NCBI GenBank assembly: GCA_013397795.1
Contig: VZTJ01000242.1
Coordinates: forward strand, 786,419 to 850,418
Direction of reading: 5' to 3'
From: Orthonyx spaldingii
Taxonomy: Eukaryota; Chordata; Aves; Passeriformes; Orthonychidae
DNA length: 64,000 bases
Position 1 is the first letter of the stretch. Each line of letters starts with the position of its first letter. The position numbers and the translations under genes were made by a program. Below the pieces are notes generated by a model. The model was not told the origin of the DNA, ran no database searches, and worked only from the letters and a program-made list of their open reading frames with translations. Below, piece after piece: positions 47,101 to 59,270 of the stretch.

Positions 47101-50100
47101 GGTTTTGGCTGGCACCAACCCCACAGAAGAGCCAGGTGGTGTGGGTACTAGTACTCAAATGAGAAGAGGTGTCCTTAATTCACTTTTCAGTGGAGATCTG
47201 GCTTTTCTCAGTTAATGGAATACAACGCCTAGTATCTGTACACTTGCAAAAAAAAAAAAAAAATTGATCTTTCATAAGAAAGATCTGCAGACTATTGCAG
47301 GAAAAATAATATGATGTCATTGTAAAGCATTTGGTTACAAAAGCAGGGAGAATCCTGGCCATTTTCATCATGCTGTACTCTAGAATGATTTTTCTCTCCT
47401 TTTTTGGTTTTTCAGATAGAGAGTTCGTAACCAAGTGGCTCCAGCAACCTGGAGATTTCCACAGAAAAGCAATGGAAAACCAGCTCTCTGATCCTTGTTC
47501 ATTATTGATGAGAACTTTCATTTGTCTACAGAAATAGCAGCAACGTGATGCAAGAGCTGTAGACTGTGGTCAATACCAAGAAGTGGAAGATGAACCAGTT
47601 TCCATTAAGCTGCAGCACTAAGAGATCTCCAGAGATATGGAGGTCTCAGCCTTCACTGGGCAATTTCTTCCATGACTTCAGGATGAATCAAAAAAGTAAT
47701 ATTTTATATTAATTCTCCATATTGTTCTGCTCTTATTTCTTTGATTCTACATGCTTTTCAAGGCTATACCTACAGAGATTTGTTTTTGTTCATGTGTGGA
47801 AAGAGAAGAGGGGTCATTGCTGCTCATAGCCTCAGCACCAGGGACAGAGAACACCACTTTTAGTGTTAACATTTCTCTGAGGTTGGGTATCTAACACATG
47901 TCTCCAGCAGGCTAGGCTGATAAGTGGTCTCAGTCTCACATATGTCCAGGATACTTCCTGTAAGAGGTACAACGGGGCTTACATACATCCTGCAAGGGGA
48001 TAAGTAAGAGCTGAGCAGCAACCAACACAGTCAGCTTGTAGCCTCCGCTAACACAAGAGCAGCAAAAGCCCTGTGAGCCACCTGGAGATAGAATCACCCC
48101 TCTGGTGCTGAACTAGAACAGCCCCTCATGGGTTATTTGCTCCATCTGCAATACTCCTCACTTTTCCCCTGCCCTGCATTGATTTCTCTCCCAGCCAAAG
48201 TGCTCTTTCGTGTCTGCAAGGCAAATGGTTGTGTCTTCTTACTAGAGCAGAAAATAGGTTGTGTGCAGACTTTGAAGATGAGCAGTTTAAAACAGGAATC
48301 TCCCTGTGGGCTATGCTGACACAAACACTAGCAGCAGATGCATAAGGCTCTTTCCTCCCTTCTCCCTTTCTTCCAAGCTGCTCTAGACATTGCAACTGCT
48401 CTCTCCTTCCTCCAGTTCTGACAAATTCCCATCTATGTGCTGTCATTGAACAGTTTAACCCACCACTAGTGGAACAAAAAACACTGGACCCAGTTTCTTG
48501 ACACTTGCTAGTAGACCCCATAGTTTGCCCAAAACCAGACACTTTCTCAGTAGCCAGTAAAGGCTCCTCTGTACCTTGTGTGTCAGCCTGCTTGTTTATC
48601 AAGTTTCACCATCTTAAGGATCAGAATGTTTGAAGTTAACAAAAAAACCAGAAAACGCTTGTGTTTAACTAGCCAAGAAAAGTAAGACTCTTGCAGAGAA
48701 ATTATGAAGGTGATGAGGAACAGTCAGCATGGATTCACTGAAAGTAAATCATGCTTGACAAACCTGATTGCCTTCTATGATTAAACAACTGCCTGGATGG
48801 ATGAGGGGAGAGCAGTGGATATTGTTTACCTTGATTGCAGCAAGGCTTTCAACACTGTCTCTCTCACAACATCCTCACAGGCAAACTCAGGACGTTTGGA
48901 CTGGATGAGTGGACAGTGAGGGGGATGGAGACCTGGCAGAACGGCAGATCCCAAAGGGTTGGCACAGAGTCTGGTTGGAGGCCTGTCACTGGTGGTGTCC
49001 CCCAAGGTTCCATACTGGGCCCAGTGTAGTTTAACTTATTCACCAATGACTTGGATGAAGGGACAGGTGCCTTCTCACCAAGTTTACTGATGACACAAAA
49101 ATCAGAGAAATGGCCAATACCCCAGAGGGCTGTGCAGCCCTTCAGAAGGACCTCAACAGGCTAGAAGGATGGGAAGAGAAGAAACATCTAAAATTCAGCA
49201 AAGGCAAGTGCAGGATCCTGAACCCGCAGAGGAACAACCCCCAGGCAAACACACAGGCTGGGGGTGACCTGCTGGAAAGCAGCTCTGCGGAGAAGGACCT
49301 GGGGTCCTGGTGGACAACAAGCTGCCCATGAGCCAGCAGTGTGTCCTGGGGGCCAAGAAGGCCAATGGAATCCTGGTGTACATTAGGAAGGGCTCTGCCA
49401 GCAGGTTGAGGGAGGTGATCCTGTCTCTCTGTTCAGCTCTGGTGATGCACATCTAGAGTGCTGTGTCCAGTTCTGGGCTCCTCAGGACAAAGAAGACATG
49501 GAGCTCCTGGAGCAGGGCCAGCAGAGGGTAACAATGATGATGAGAAAACTGGAGCATCTCTCTTATGAGGAAAAGCTGAGGGAGTTGGGCCTACATGAAT
49601 ACACAACTTCCAAAGCAGGGCACCTGGGTTAGGCCACAGGTATTTAGTTCTCAGCCTGAGCTCCTCAGGGCACTTACATGCCTCATTTTCTGCTCCCTTT
49701 GCATTACCTCTGGCATTGATGTTATGAGCTCATCAGATGGAGAAGGGCTATTAGAAACAGTAACAACACCTGAAAACCCAGTTCTGGGAAATCACAGTCC
49801 TGAGTTGCCCTGAGGAGCTGCCCTGGTTAAAATCTGAGGATTCCAAAGGCTTACAGAGAAATCAGTGTGTCTACAGTGCACAGGGTTTGGTCCTGCAGGT
49901 GAAGATGGGTGCTACGCCCTGCAAGGAGAGTGGGTGGGAACGGAGAGAGGACAGATGAGGGCAGAGAGGTGACCCTTACGGAAGGGTTCTGCTGTCTGCC
50001 CAAGTGAATACTTGAAGCAAGGAAGCCAAGATATAGCCTTGTGCACAGAAGGGGCTCTACAACTGCAGCTGAAGGTGGGGAAAATGTAATACTGCACATA

Positions 50101-53100
50101 TTTCAGGGTAGGCTCCCAGCAGCTGTATTTGGATCAGAGAGAAATTTCTCCAGCAGAAGGGGAGATTCCTGTCTTCCACACAGTGAGGGGAAGCTGAGCT
50201 CCTCCGTCTTCAAGGGAGAGACCGTCTTGACACACAATATCCATATGGGTTTTAGGGGTCTTGTTCCAGCAAGAATCTCACACTCACTGCAGCTCTACAG
50301 GACCCAGACTGAGACAAAAATTGAGTCACATTTCTTGACCACCAGCCCAGCGAGCCCAAGGAATCTTTCCCCATGGCGTGATTTCAAGTACGGTTTGTTT
50401 TTTATGTCCTCTGCCTGGGATCAGCTGATATCTTTACAGATACTCAGAAGGCTGAGAGACTTAAAATAATTGTCACAAGGTCAATAAACTGGTGCAATGT
50501 AACCTAAAACAAAAACAGTGTTCTTCATGAGTGAAGAAGAAGAAAGGAGACCTAACAGTTCAACTTGCGCTTTTCCCACATTTGTATAAATCACTGTCAG
50601 TTTCAGAAGTAATTATGACCGAGAGATCTGATTCATTTGCTACAGTTTTTAATGGGAAAAGTCTGTGGTGGGTGTGTAACACACACTTTTCTTTCTCTTT
50701 ACGTACGCTGAGGAAAGAAGAAATCTATCTGAGGCACCACTCTTAGCTCAGGCAAGCGAGACAGTACTTGTGCGACCTCTAAGTCTGAGACAGGATAGTC
50801 CCTCAGGGCACATACAACATCGCAGGGATAGCCATTGCACTACCAGGTGTGTCACTTCCCTGAAATACAACTGGCTTCAGCACAAAACTGGGGCGCAGGT
50901 TAGGAGAAGAGGGTACCCTATGTCCTCAAGGTCTACCTGCCTGCCTTTCTGTCTCTTTATACATTTGCTGAAGTGAGAAGAGTGAATTAAAAACTTCAGG
51001 TTAGGTAACTTGGTGCTGGCCCCTCAGCATCATGAAACAGGATGGATGGCACAGTGGGCAGCAGACTGGGATGGCTACTCAGCTCAGCAGCTCCACATGG
51101 GGAAAAGGGAGGTCTGATGTGGTCTGATTTACCTGTTTCAGCCACACGTTGGTTGTCATCAGCTGATTCTTCTCATCCTAGGGCGACACAAGGTAGAGAG
51201 GATTGCAGTACCAAAGGAGAAACAGACCCCACGCCTGCTGAGTCCAACCCTATGCCGAGATGAGGAGATCCCTATGGTTCTGTTTCCCCATGGGCTTGAG
51301 CTCTTTGGTCACCGTTGAGGGAAATGGACTGACTTTCTAAGTGATGTCCCTGCTATCGCTGGGAGCCCCTGAGGCTGGAAAACTGAGGTCTGGCATTTCA
51401 CAGGAGCTCAAAGGAATCATATGCCAAAGACCCGGGATGCAGCAGGGCTCAGCCAGCAAGTGGTATCAGGTCACACATGGTTGTGGGCTCACAGGATGGC
51501 TCATCTTCCCCCCACTGCTCAGCCTGGAGTGAGTTTGGGAAGATAAAAGCTGAAGATTGTCCTAAATATATAAATAAAGCACAAAATTAGAGTGTGCCTT
51601 CCACACCACAAGGGGACATTACCAGGGTCTGGAGGATATAAGGAGCACATGCTTATGTGGGTACCTCTGCACATTGTGCAAATTCCATTGTGCATTGCCG
51701 TGGAAAGGGAAAATTTCCACATGGGCAGAAACACAGGATTATCTATTTTGCCTCTAGAGTTTTATCTGAGTGTCCAGCTAGGTTAAGACTTGAACTACCT
51801 TTGGCCTCACTATAAGCTTGCTTAGAGTGAATAATGTCCAACCAGCTCTTACCCTTCCTCAGTCCTCTCCTATAGCTGTCTTGTCATTAAATTGCAACAC
51901 AGATGTCAAGCACTGTCTGGCATGGATTGTTTGATTAAAACCTTATGGAAATGAGGCCTTATTCCCTGAGAACAGCACCTTCAGGAAGAAAGGACCTTCA
52001 GGTTTTCTTCAAAACAAATGAGTCCTACAGTCCATGCTGGGGGCGGGGTGGGGGAAGAAGGTCATATCATCAGCACCATTTCACCAGTGCTGATTGCAAA
52101 AAAAAAAAAGCACCAGTGTTTTGCTGCCCAACCATCACTGTGCATTTCTTGTGCCAGGAGGCAAAAACTAATTACATTACCAGTCCTCCCAGGTGGAGGC
52201 ACAACTGTCTATAAAATAAAGGGTGTTTTACTGAGCCTAATGCAACACTTACCACATCCACAAGCTGTGATATCTTTAAACCAAAAAGGACTTTGATGGT
52301 GTCGTTGGAGTTCTCCACAGGGCGGACCCATTTCTGATAGCCTTCAAATAAGTGCTTGAGGAGCGCATCCTCATTTTCAGCAATTGAACTGAAGGCATTC
52401 ACATCTGGAAGACAGCAACAGAGTGGAGGCATTGCCAGAAAGTAGACATGGAGAATGCCATGACCTGAAGAAGTGAGGCAGACCAATGATGTGAGGAAAA
52501 TTCACCTCTGGACAGGTCTTGTCTTGTGCAGCAAATTCTGCAGGAATTCAGATCTGCAGGAATCTCAGCAGAACCAGGGCAAGTGAATGGAAAGGCAAGG
52601 TAGCCCAAGCCCAATTCACATACAAAAAAAATCATCAGACTAGAGCAGTGATGACTTTGTACTAGGTTTATGTTTTCTATAGCCTTTTTGCCAAAGCAAA
52701 AAGAGCCCATCTGGCAGCAGTAGGAGCTGGATGATGCAGTCAGGGCTAGATCTGCCAGGCAAGTGCAGAGACATCATGGTCTGTACCTGCAAGACTTGTG
52801 GCTCCCACAATCGCTGACACCACGCTTCCCCTTCCCCTTGCTACCATGAAGGGGGAAGAGCAGTTCAGACCCTCCATCCTTTCCCAAACTTCAGCCCCAC
52901 TCCCTATGATGCTGAGGTTCTGACATGACCTCCATCCCTTCCCTTGTGCACACACACAGGACCCAAGGGTGGGAAGGATTTTACCTCTGTTCAAAGCCAC
53001 CATGGAGGAAAAAGGATTGGTCCCATACAACTGGGATTACAGCCAATATTGCTGTGTCAGCAGTCAAAGGGAACCTCACAGGACACTGTCCACGGCCCAG

Positions 53101-55534
53101 CTTGTGCCCTGCCAGCAGAACATCTGTGCCTGGATCGCCAAGCATTAGGTGCAGGAGGAATCTGCAGGCAGAGGGCCATGACCCCTGAATGGGGCAGGCA
53201 GAGGGCCATAGCCAGACCTGGCTGTGGGAGAGCCCTGGAGTGTACAATGTGCTCACATACCCTGAGCATCAACTATCAAAGTCAGGGCAGCCCCCAGCAG
53301 GGTCCCTGTGCCACAAGGAGAGAAAGGGCTTTCAAACCCAGCAGCCCCTCCAGACAGAAAACTGGAGGTAGGGGGTAGTGCTCTGCCCCTACATGGAAGA
53401 AAGGATGTGACCACAGACCACTGTCTCTGCCCATGTCCTCTTCCCCAGCAGCTGCTGCCCATCTCCTGGGCACGACAGGCTGTGCAGCCTCCTCCACCTC
53501 ATCAGGGTCTGTCTGAGGCTGTGGACAGGGCTAGACCTGGCAGCAAGCAACACAGCTGAAGGACTGCCCAAAGCAAAAACCTGCTTACACTAACAGAGCT
53601 TTCCATGGGACAACATCATTCTTTAATGCTGTCTGGACCCTCTCAGGATAGCAAAAGGTCCAAGCAACACTGTCATTCCCCACTTTCAGCCACAGCAAGA
53701 TATCATTCCTCTTTGAGTGGCTATAAACTCTGAAATCTAATGTTTGCACTCACAGGATAACAATGAACTTTACTATCAGATGTTCCAGCACAAGCTGTGT
53801 TTGCCCTCTGTGGTTGGAGTGTAGATGTGGTGGGGTTACCAAGTCCTGGGCAGGTGGAGACTGACTGGTCAGAGGGAGCTTTCACTCATTTCCAACTGCT
53901 CCATCCTACAGCCACGGACAGCTCAGGCAGCTCTCAGCAGTTTATAGTAGTCCTGTGACCACAGACTGTCTTGTCGCTTTGTCACAAGCCCTTGAGGTCT
54001 GCTGTTTCCACAAATGCCCCTTTTGCATGTTCCAGGGTTTATTCTCATGCCAGAGCTGACCCTAGCTTCACCACAGCAAATGAAGGACAGACTCTGGGGT
54101 TTGTCCTAGGAAACTAGATTGGTTGTCCAAACATGGCAGACAAGTATTGCATCTGCAACCAAAGGAAGAGAAAGGACACTTTTCTCCCCCCTCACTACTC
54201 ACAACCTCAGAGGTTCAACCCCCTGATGTATAAGAGTCTTTGCAGAGACTCCATCTCCTAGACATTTTGCTTTCCCTTTAAGAGATTCGCAGGGGTGTAC
54301 GTAAGGTTGAAAATTTAACAGAAAAGCCACTGAATAGAAAAATCCATAACCCCAAAATATGCAATATCAAAACCAGCTCTATCTTAATGCCAGAATACAT
54401 TGCTCTGTTTTTATTTGAGTATGACAACCTGCACACATATATGCAGCCACACAGCGTCTGTGTCCGTGGGTGTGTATGACCTCCCTCAAAAGAAAATGGT
54501 CCCATTTCACAGCCCATATCTCACATAAAGGTCAGGTACCTAATGCTCCAAGTGGGTACAGCAGACAGGTGGTAAAGCTGGGTTTAGGGCTGCATATGTT
54601 GAATCTCATCTGCTGAGGAAGCCACATAAAGAGTGGAAAATACTTGAGGAGTCTCACAAAGAAGAAAGTCAGAAGGAAGAAGATTGCTGCCTTTACAAGA
54701 TAGCCTCGGTACTTGTGAAAAGATAGTTTAAAAGCAGAAGTTATTCCTAAGAAACAAGAAATATCATGTGGGAAAATAGCCTAACAGTTCCTTTGACCAA
54801 GCCCCATCTTATGATTAAGCTAGATAAAGCCATGGAGAAAACATTGAACAAAGTGGCACCACCTTTGAAAAAAAACCAGAGAAACAGCCATAGGACAGCT
54901 ACATCCCTGAATTTACCATATGGTGCACTGAGAAGCAAAAACTGGGAAGCTCTCTAGCAGGGTAACATGTGTTCAAGTACCCAAGCACTGTCTGCCATCT
55001 CCCCTCTCCCCCAAGCTCCTGTTTGTCTCTGTGATCTGTGCAAGCAGTAGTTCCCCTTGGGTGTAGAACAGGAGTTCTGAGGCAGAAAGTCTGCCAAACA
55101 AACATGCAAAACACCCCAAGAAGTACAGACAAGACACTCAGACGTTCATCAGTTCATCTGAAACATTTCAGTTTTTCTCTTGGTGATGGAAATTCTCCCT
55201 TAATTCCCTTCAGCAGCAAAAAGTTGAGCTTACACTTTTTTGTTGATTTCTAGCCAGCAATCAGCCCACCAACAGTTATTAAAACCTAGTTGTCAAACTG
55301 ACTGCAGTTGCAGTACAAAGGCAGTAACTGATAAAACCCTCTTCTGCTACTCACACAGTGTTTAGAGGAGGACCCAGGGAAGCCAGCATTCACCATATCC
55401 CAGAAAGCAGCAGCTAACCAGCCAACAGAAAAAAAAAAAACCTTGAACACATGCAGTTCAGCTTGGAAAACGAAGAAGAAATCACACCTACCTGAGCGGC
55501 TCAGACACAGCGCAAAGAGCACTAGGCAAAGCAT
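44063..55534 (-). CDS. CHRNB3: Neuronal nicotinic acetylcholine receptor subunit beta-3
   Basis: This gene encodes an accessory (non-agonist-binding) subunit that co-assembles with alpha-6, beta-2 and alpha-4. Six coding exons join to 1,368 nt (455 aa; human 458): 55492-55534, 52253-52404, 51133-51177, 46618-46727, 45511-46393 and 44063-44197. A short signal peptide (MLCLVLFALCLSRS) is followed by SSIAENEDALLKHLF. The Cys-loop is C150-C164. There is no vicinal Cys pair, as expected for a beta subunit. M1 is about 232-255, M2 about 261-282 with the beta-3-specific Val at 9' (V270), M3 about 294-317 and M4 about 426-447. The loop ends with the conserved FLEKAADSIRYISRHVKKEH. Sequons are N48 (NDT) and N163 (NCS). 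Identity to human beta-3 is near complete through M1-M3; the only strongly diverged part is the central cytoplasmic loop. It lies tail-to-tail with CHRNA6. Confidence 0.98.
44198..45510 (-). other. CHRNB3: CHRNB3 intron 5
   Basis: A 1.3-kb intron with GT-AG ends. No repeats or other genes are recognised. Confidence 0.85.
45511..46393 (-). CDS. CHRNB3: CHRNB3 coding exon 5 (large exon)
   Basis: The acceptor is caactcccag|TGCTGA and the donor AGGCAG|GTAGGT. It is 883 nt and encodes residues 117-411: loop E, Cys-loop, M1-M3 and the cytoplasmic loop. Intron 4 before it is only 224 bp. Confidence 0.98.
46618..46727 (-). CDS. CHRNB3: CHRNB3 coding exon 4 (110 nt)
   Basis: The acceptor is tttgttacag|GAATGG and the donor TTTGAAAA|GTGAGT. 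It encodes residues 81-116 plus two bases of Asn117 (EWIDHKLSWNPDEYGG, then VPSESLWLPDIVLFE). Confidence 0.97.
46728..51132 (-). other. CHRNB3: CHRNB3 intron 3
   Basis: A 4.4-kb intron with GT-AG ends. It holds a poly(A) run near 47250-47264 and the CR1 fragment listed separately. The other frames in it show no protein family signature. Confidence 0.85.
48701..49592 (+). mobile_element. CR1 LINE fragment, reverse transcriptase core
   Basis: The translation in shifting frames contains SQHGFTESKSCLTNLIAFYD, AVDIVYLDCSKAFNTV, VTGGVPQGSILGPV, the catalytic box FTDDTK (with a frameshift just before it) and ALQKDLNRLEGWEEK. These are successive motifs of CR1 reverse transcriptase. The copy is truncated at both ends, carries frameshifts and stops, and lies antisense within CHRNB3 intron 3. 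Confidence 0.95.
51133..51177 (-). CDS. CHRNB3: CHRNB3 coding exon 3 (45 nt)
   Basis: The acceptor is cgccctag|GATGAG and the donor AAACAG|GTAAAT. It encodes DEKNQLMTTNVWLKQ (residues 66-80), identical to human as I recall it. Confidence 0.97.
51178..52252 (-). other. CHRNB3: CHRNB3 intron 2
   Basis: A 1.1-kb intron with GT-AG ends. It contains a short A-run near 52100 and nothing else recognised. Confidence 0.85.
52253..52404 (-). CDS. CHRNB3: CHRNB3 coding exon 2
   Basis: The acceptor is gtcttccag|ATGTGA and the donor GATGTG|GTAAGT. It encodes residues 15-65, including GYQKWVRPVENSNDTIKVLF and LKISQLVDV. Confidence 0.97.
52405..55491 (-). other. CHRNB3: CHRNB3 intron 1
   Basis: A 3.1-kb intron with GT-AG ends and a poly(A) run near 55430. 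The overlapping 83-144 codon frames around 52.9-53.6 kb on both strands reflect GC-richer sequence and have no family signature. Confidence 0.85.
55492..55534 (-). CDS. CHRNB3: CHRNB3 coding exon 1 (signal peptide)
   Basis: ATG at 55534-55532, 14 codons plus one base, donor CGCTCAG|GTAGGT. The G joins AT of exon 2 to give Asp15. An in-frame GTG pair lies just upstream, but this ATG is the first in frame. The Kozak context is mediocre (cccATGc). Confidence 0.92.
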
Positions 55535-55730
55535 GGGCACCACTGTGGCTTTTCTTTAAATCTGATCTTCTGTTTTCATAAGCAAGCCGGTCTCATCTTT
55601 GCAGGGGACTAAAACAAACTAGTTAAAAATCAAGGCAGACAGTTGAGTCTGCAAGGCAAGGCAGCACATTTCTAGCCTTATCCTGCCCTCATTATGACGC
55701 TTGGTAAATCATACTTCATTGATTTTCAGT

Positions 55731-55736
55731 CAGCTG
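55731..55736. promoter_or_regulatory. CHRNB3: E-box in the CHRNB3 proximal promoter
   Basis: CAGCTG lies about 200 bp upstream of the CHRNB3 ATG, with ATCAAT (a weak CAAT-like element) close downstream on the minus strand. The chicken CHRNB3 promoter is known to be short and driven by an E-box bound by proneural bHLH factors such as ATOH7 in retinal ganglion cells. That this is the same E-box is inference. Confidence 0.4.
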
Positions 55737-55739
55737 TCA

Positions 55740-58700
55740 CATCCCGTAAGCCTTAAACAGGGCTCTGGGTCCTAAACTCTGACTGATCTCTTTGTGGCAG
55801 TACTTGGGTGGCTATAACCACTGCTGTCTAGGAGTATAAGTGAGGAAAGTCTTTTAAGGAGGAGAAATATCTTTTATAATACTTCTAATTACAGCTGGGG
55901 AAAAAAAAATCAGGCTGTAGTTCAGACCCAAAGATAAATCAGATGCCTTAAAGATCATCTGTTTGCTCCAGCTGTATCGGTTGGTCTAATAATAGAGGCA
56001 GAATCCCTACAGACCTAACTTAGCTTATTTATTTTTCATGCTACACTTGCTGTTTTAGAGCTATAAAATAGATTTGAGGGGCAAAAAAATGCCAGTAAGA
56101 TGTAGGTGGGGAAACAATGCTCATTTCTAAATTTATATCTCATCACTCATACCCAAAACATCACAGACAGCAGCACATACATGCTTGCACAGTACCGTCC
56201 ACTGGCACAGCTTAACAGAGAATGTTGCCCCGGGGTCTTGTGTTTAGCAAAGAGAGTGAGGATTATTTAGCCAGTTCCTCTACAGTCAGTCCTCTGCCAG
56301 TCCTCTCCAGTGACACCTCAGACAAGGCTCCTTTCAGAAACCACCAGAAATTGCTGATAATCAAGAGAGATGTAGGTTCCTCTTTTCCCATCCCCCTGCC
56401 ACTCCTCTGCCAAAGGATATCAGGATCTTCTCTGTTTTCTTCTCAAATGAGAGTCACTTTGCCATACCTCTCCAAAGAGGAGGTTTTCCACTGAACCTCT
56501 CAAGTTCAAGGAAGAGGCGTGCAAAATTCTTTTAGCTTGTCCCCAGACACAAAACTCTTCTTGCTTTAATTATTTCTTGCTGGATATTTAATTGCTAGCT
56601 GGGTTTTATATGGGAAGCCTGGGTTTTTTTCAGCAACACTGGGTCCGCTTCTTGCAGTGGCCCAAATTTTGGTACAGTCACAAGTTTTGTGATTCAGATT
56701 TGCCTTATCCAAGGTCCTTACAGAGGACTGATAACTGGCAGCTGTAATCAGATTATTCAGCTTCCTGTAATGAAGAAGTTGCCATTTGAGTGTAGTTCAG
56801 TCACATTGCTGCTGCAAGTGACATTCTTGTAGTGTCCTATCGACTTATTCATGCTTCTGTGGCCTTGCAGCCTACCTCATCCATAGCTCTCAGGCAGGCC
56901 ACTGGCAGCAACTCAGTGAGTTTGCTTTTTCCCCTACTGTACTACACACAAGAAATCTGCAAGGGCCCTTGATAGTTCCTCGGTTCCAAATCAGTCACAA
57001 GCACACAACTTCTTGAAGCACACAGGAAAGCTCCTTTTTTTATGCTGGCATCAAGAGAAGAACAGTCATTTGGCTGGAGTGGTGTGGACAGACAGCACCC
57101 CAGTCTGTCATAAAGTGGAGCAGGGACTAAACACAATTATTCTGCCTGATGCAAATTTTTATGCAACAAGGTCACCCCTTTAAAAATGTTCTCTGCAGAT
57201 TAGCCCATGTCTGTGGTCCTGGACAGGACTCAGCACCCTCTGACATCATCCATCATTTTTGCTTCATGACTAGAAATCCCAGCCTTTGCCCACTACTACC
57301 TCTGATAGTAGTTACTACCTGAGACTGCATTTCATTCAGGCATGGCTCTGTTAGACAATATGAGAGACACTTGTTTTTCACAGGGCTTTAACATGCTGCC
57401 TTGTGGTGATGGAGTAAATTTATTATCCACCTATAGGAGTAGACTTTTTGGTACTACATGATAGCTTCTTGGAGGGAAATATGAAATATGGTTGCATTAC
57501 CATTGCCCCCACCCACTGCCTAGACTGTGACAAGAGGTAAGGACCAGGTTTGCTTGGTCATTGGTTTCCAGAGTTACCATACGGCCAGAGGAGGGTACTG
57601 GAGAAAGAAATTCTGTTTGCCTGTTGTTTTCTGTTCACAAGTCTTTATTCAGCCATGCACTCCAACATTTTGGAAAGGAAGGTATGTGTGAATACTCCAT
57701 TTTGCCAGACAGGTCATGAAGCATGAGGAGCATCCCTCCTGAGATAGCAAATTAATTCTTGGGCAGAACTCTGCCTGTGGCAGTACTTGAGTGGCTATTC
57801 TCTGCTGAGAAAATGTCTTTGCTTTTCCACAGGTTTCATGGGATTTGTAACTAATATGAGGCTACAATTCCAGGCTGCAAAGAGCCAAGTACTGCCTCGG
57901 CACAAGCAACACTGGAGCTGGACCTCACCCTCTAGGCAGCAAAAATGCCAAGAAAAAGAGAAATCCACCTAGAGGCACAAATCCATCAGTTTGAGCCCAC
58001 ATGGTTAATATTAGCGGCAACTTGAGGTTATGATGGACAGTCCTAAGCCATGTTACCTGAAGGCATCATGCTGTCGAGCATGGAAAACACAGATTCCAGG
58101 GAAAGGTGACAGTGCTGGCTGGCAATCAGAGGGTGAGGAACCTAGACTAAAGTGAGAAGGAAGGCAAAAGGGAAGGACATAGATGGGAGATGCTAGGAAT
58201 CAGAACTGTGATGCTTCGTTTCCAAAACTAAGAGCCAAAGCAGAGTTTGCTGCACCTCTAGGTTTGTCAGCTGCAGAACGGAGAAAAGTGAGGTAAGGCA
58301 GCACTATGGAACAAGAGACACTTTCCAGGTGGATGTGACTTCCCCCTCCCAAACCCATCTCAGCTTCCTGGGTCCCTGCAGGTGATACGCCAGAAGCCAA
58401 GGAAGGCCTACCTGGAAAGTTAGGACTTGTGATGGAAGCAGACTCCCCAGAGCTCCCAAGGGAGGACTGATTCCATCTTCTACCATCTGGCATGACACAG
58501 GAAGCCAGCAGATTAACACCTGCTCTTAGGGGCCGAGGGACAGTTTCTGGAGCAAAAATGGGATGGGAGAGGGCAGAACTCCTGGAATCTCATCATTGCT
58601 CTGACACTTCTCAGGGCCTCTCTGATCTCAGTTCTGGCCAGCAGCAGACACCTCTCCTCACTAGCAGCTTCTCAAAACATGCATCTTCCCTCGGCAAGAC

Positions 58701-58950
58701 CAGAGCTGATTTTAGCCAGTTCACCAGCAACTTCTGCAGCACCAGACATTTCCATGTGCCAGAGGGAACAGTTTGGAGCCAACCATCGACCTGTCCATAC
58801 ACCGTGTACGCCCTCCTCCAGCTTCCTGTCCCCCCAAACACCCTCCTTCTTTCTCTTGCCTTGCTTACAGGCCCCACCAAGCAAACCCCGTTCAGTCTGA
58901 TCCCGGCTGCCGTTCTCCCCTCTAATCCACCCCTCCTCCTCCACCGTGCA
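55740..58950. other. CHRNB3 upstream flank, no gene recognised
   Basis: AT-rich, apparently unique sequence. Small open frames only, and no match to SMIM19, the gene expected upstream from human gene order. Confidence 0.6.
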
Positions 58951-58959
58951 CCCTTTTCC

Positions 58960-59270
58960 CAGAGGAGCGGCACCACATCCCACCGTCCTCATCTCTACCG
59001 CAGTGCTCCGGCACAGCGGTCACTTTCCTCCTCTACCTTCTCCTGCTGTTTCCCCCCCTTCCCTCACGCCGCGGGAAGGTGCTCGCACCCGCCGCCGCGG
59101 TCCCAGCTCCCCGCCGTGGCGGGACGCGGGCAGCGCAGGCCGCACCGCAGGGCTGGAGGACTCCCAGGCCTCCGCAGGGGATGGACACAGCTGGTGCGGC
59201 CGACTCGATGCCTATTACACGCTGCCCGAGCTCCGTTTGGGAGCCCAGCGTGACACGTAGTTCTAAAAAC
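58960..59270. promoter_or_regulatory. Orphan CpG-rich patch
   Basis: A CpG-dense stretch (for example ccgccgccgcggtcc and gtggcgggacgcgggcagcg) about 3.5 kb upstream of CHRNB3, in otherwise AT-rich DNA. It opens a 253-codon plus frame and a 92-codon minus frame of low-complexity Ser/Pro/Arg type, neither recognisable. It may be the promoter and non-coding first exon of an unknown transcript, or a distal CHRNB3 promoter. Confidence 0.5.

Noticed and set aside
58492..59253. 253-codon plus-strand frame
   Set aside because: Low-complexity Ser/Pro/Arg composition, driven partly by the CpG-rich patch, with no domain or splice support.
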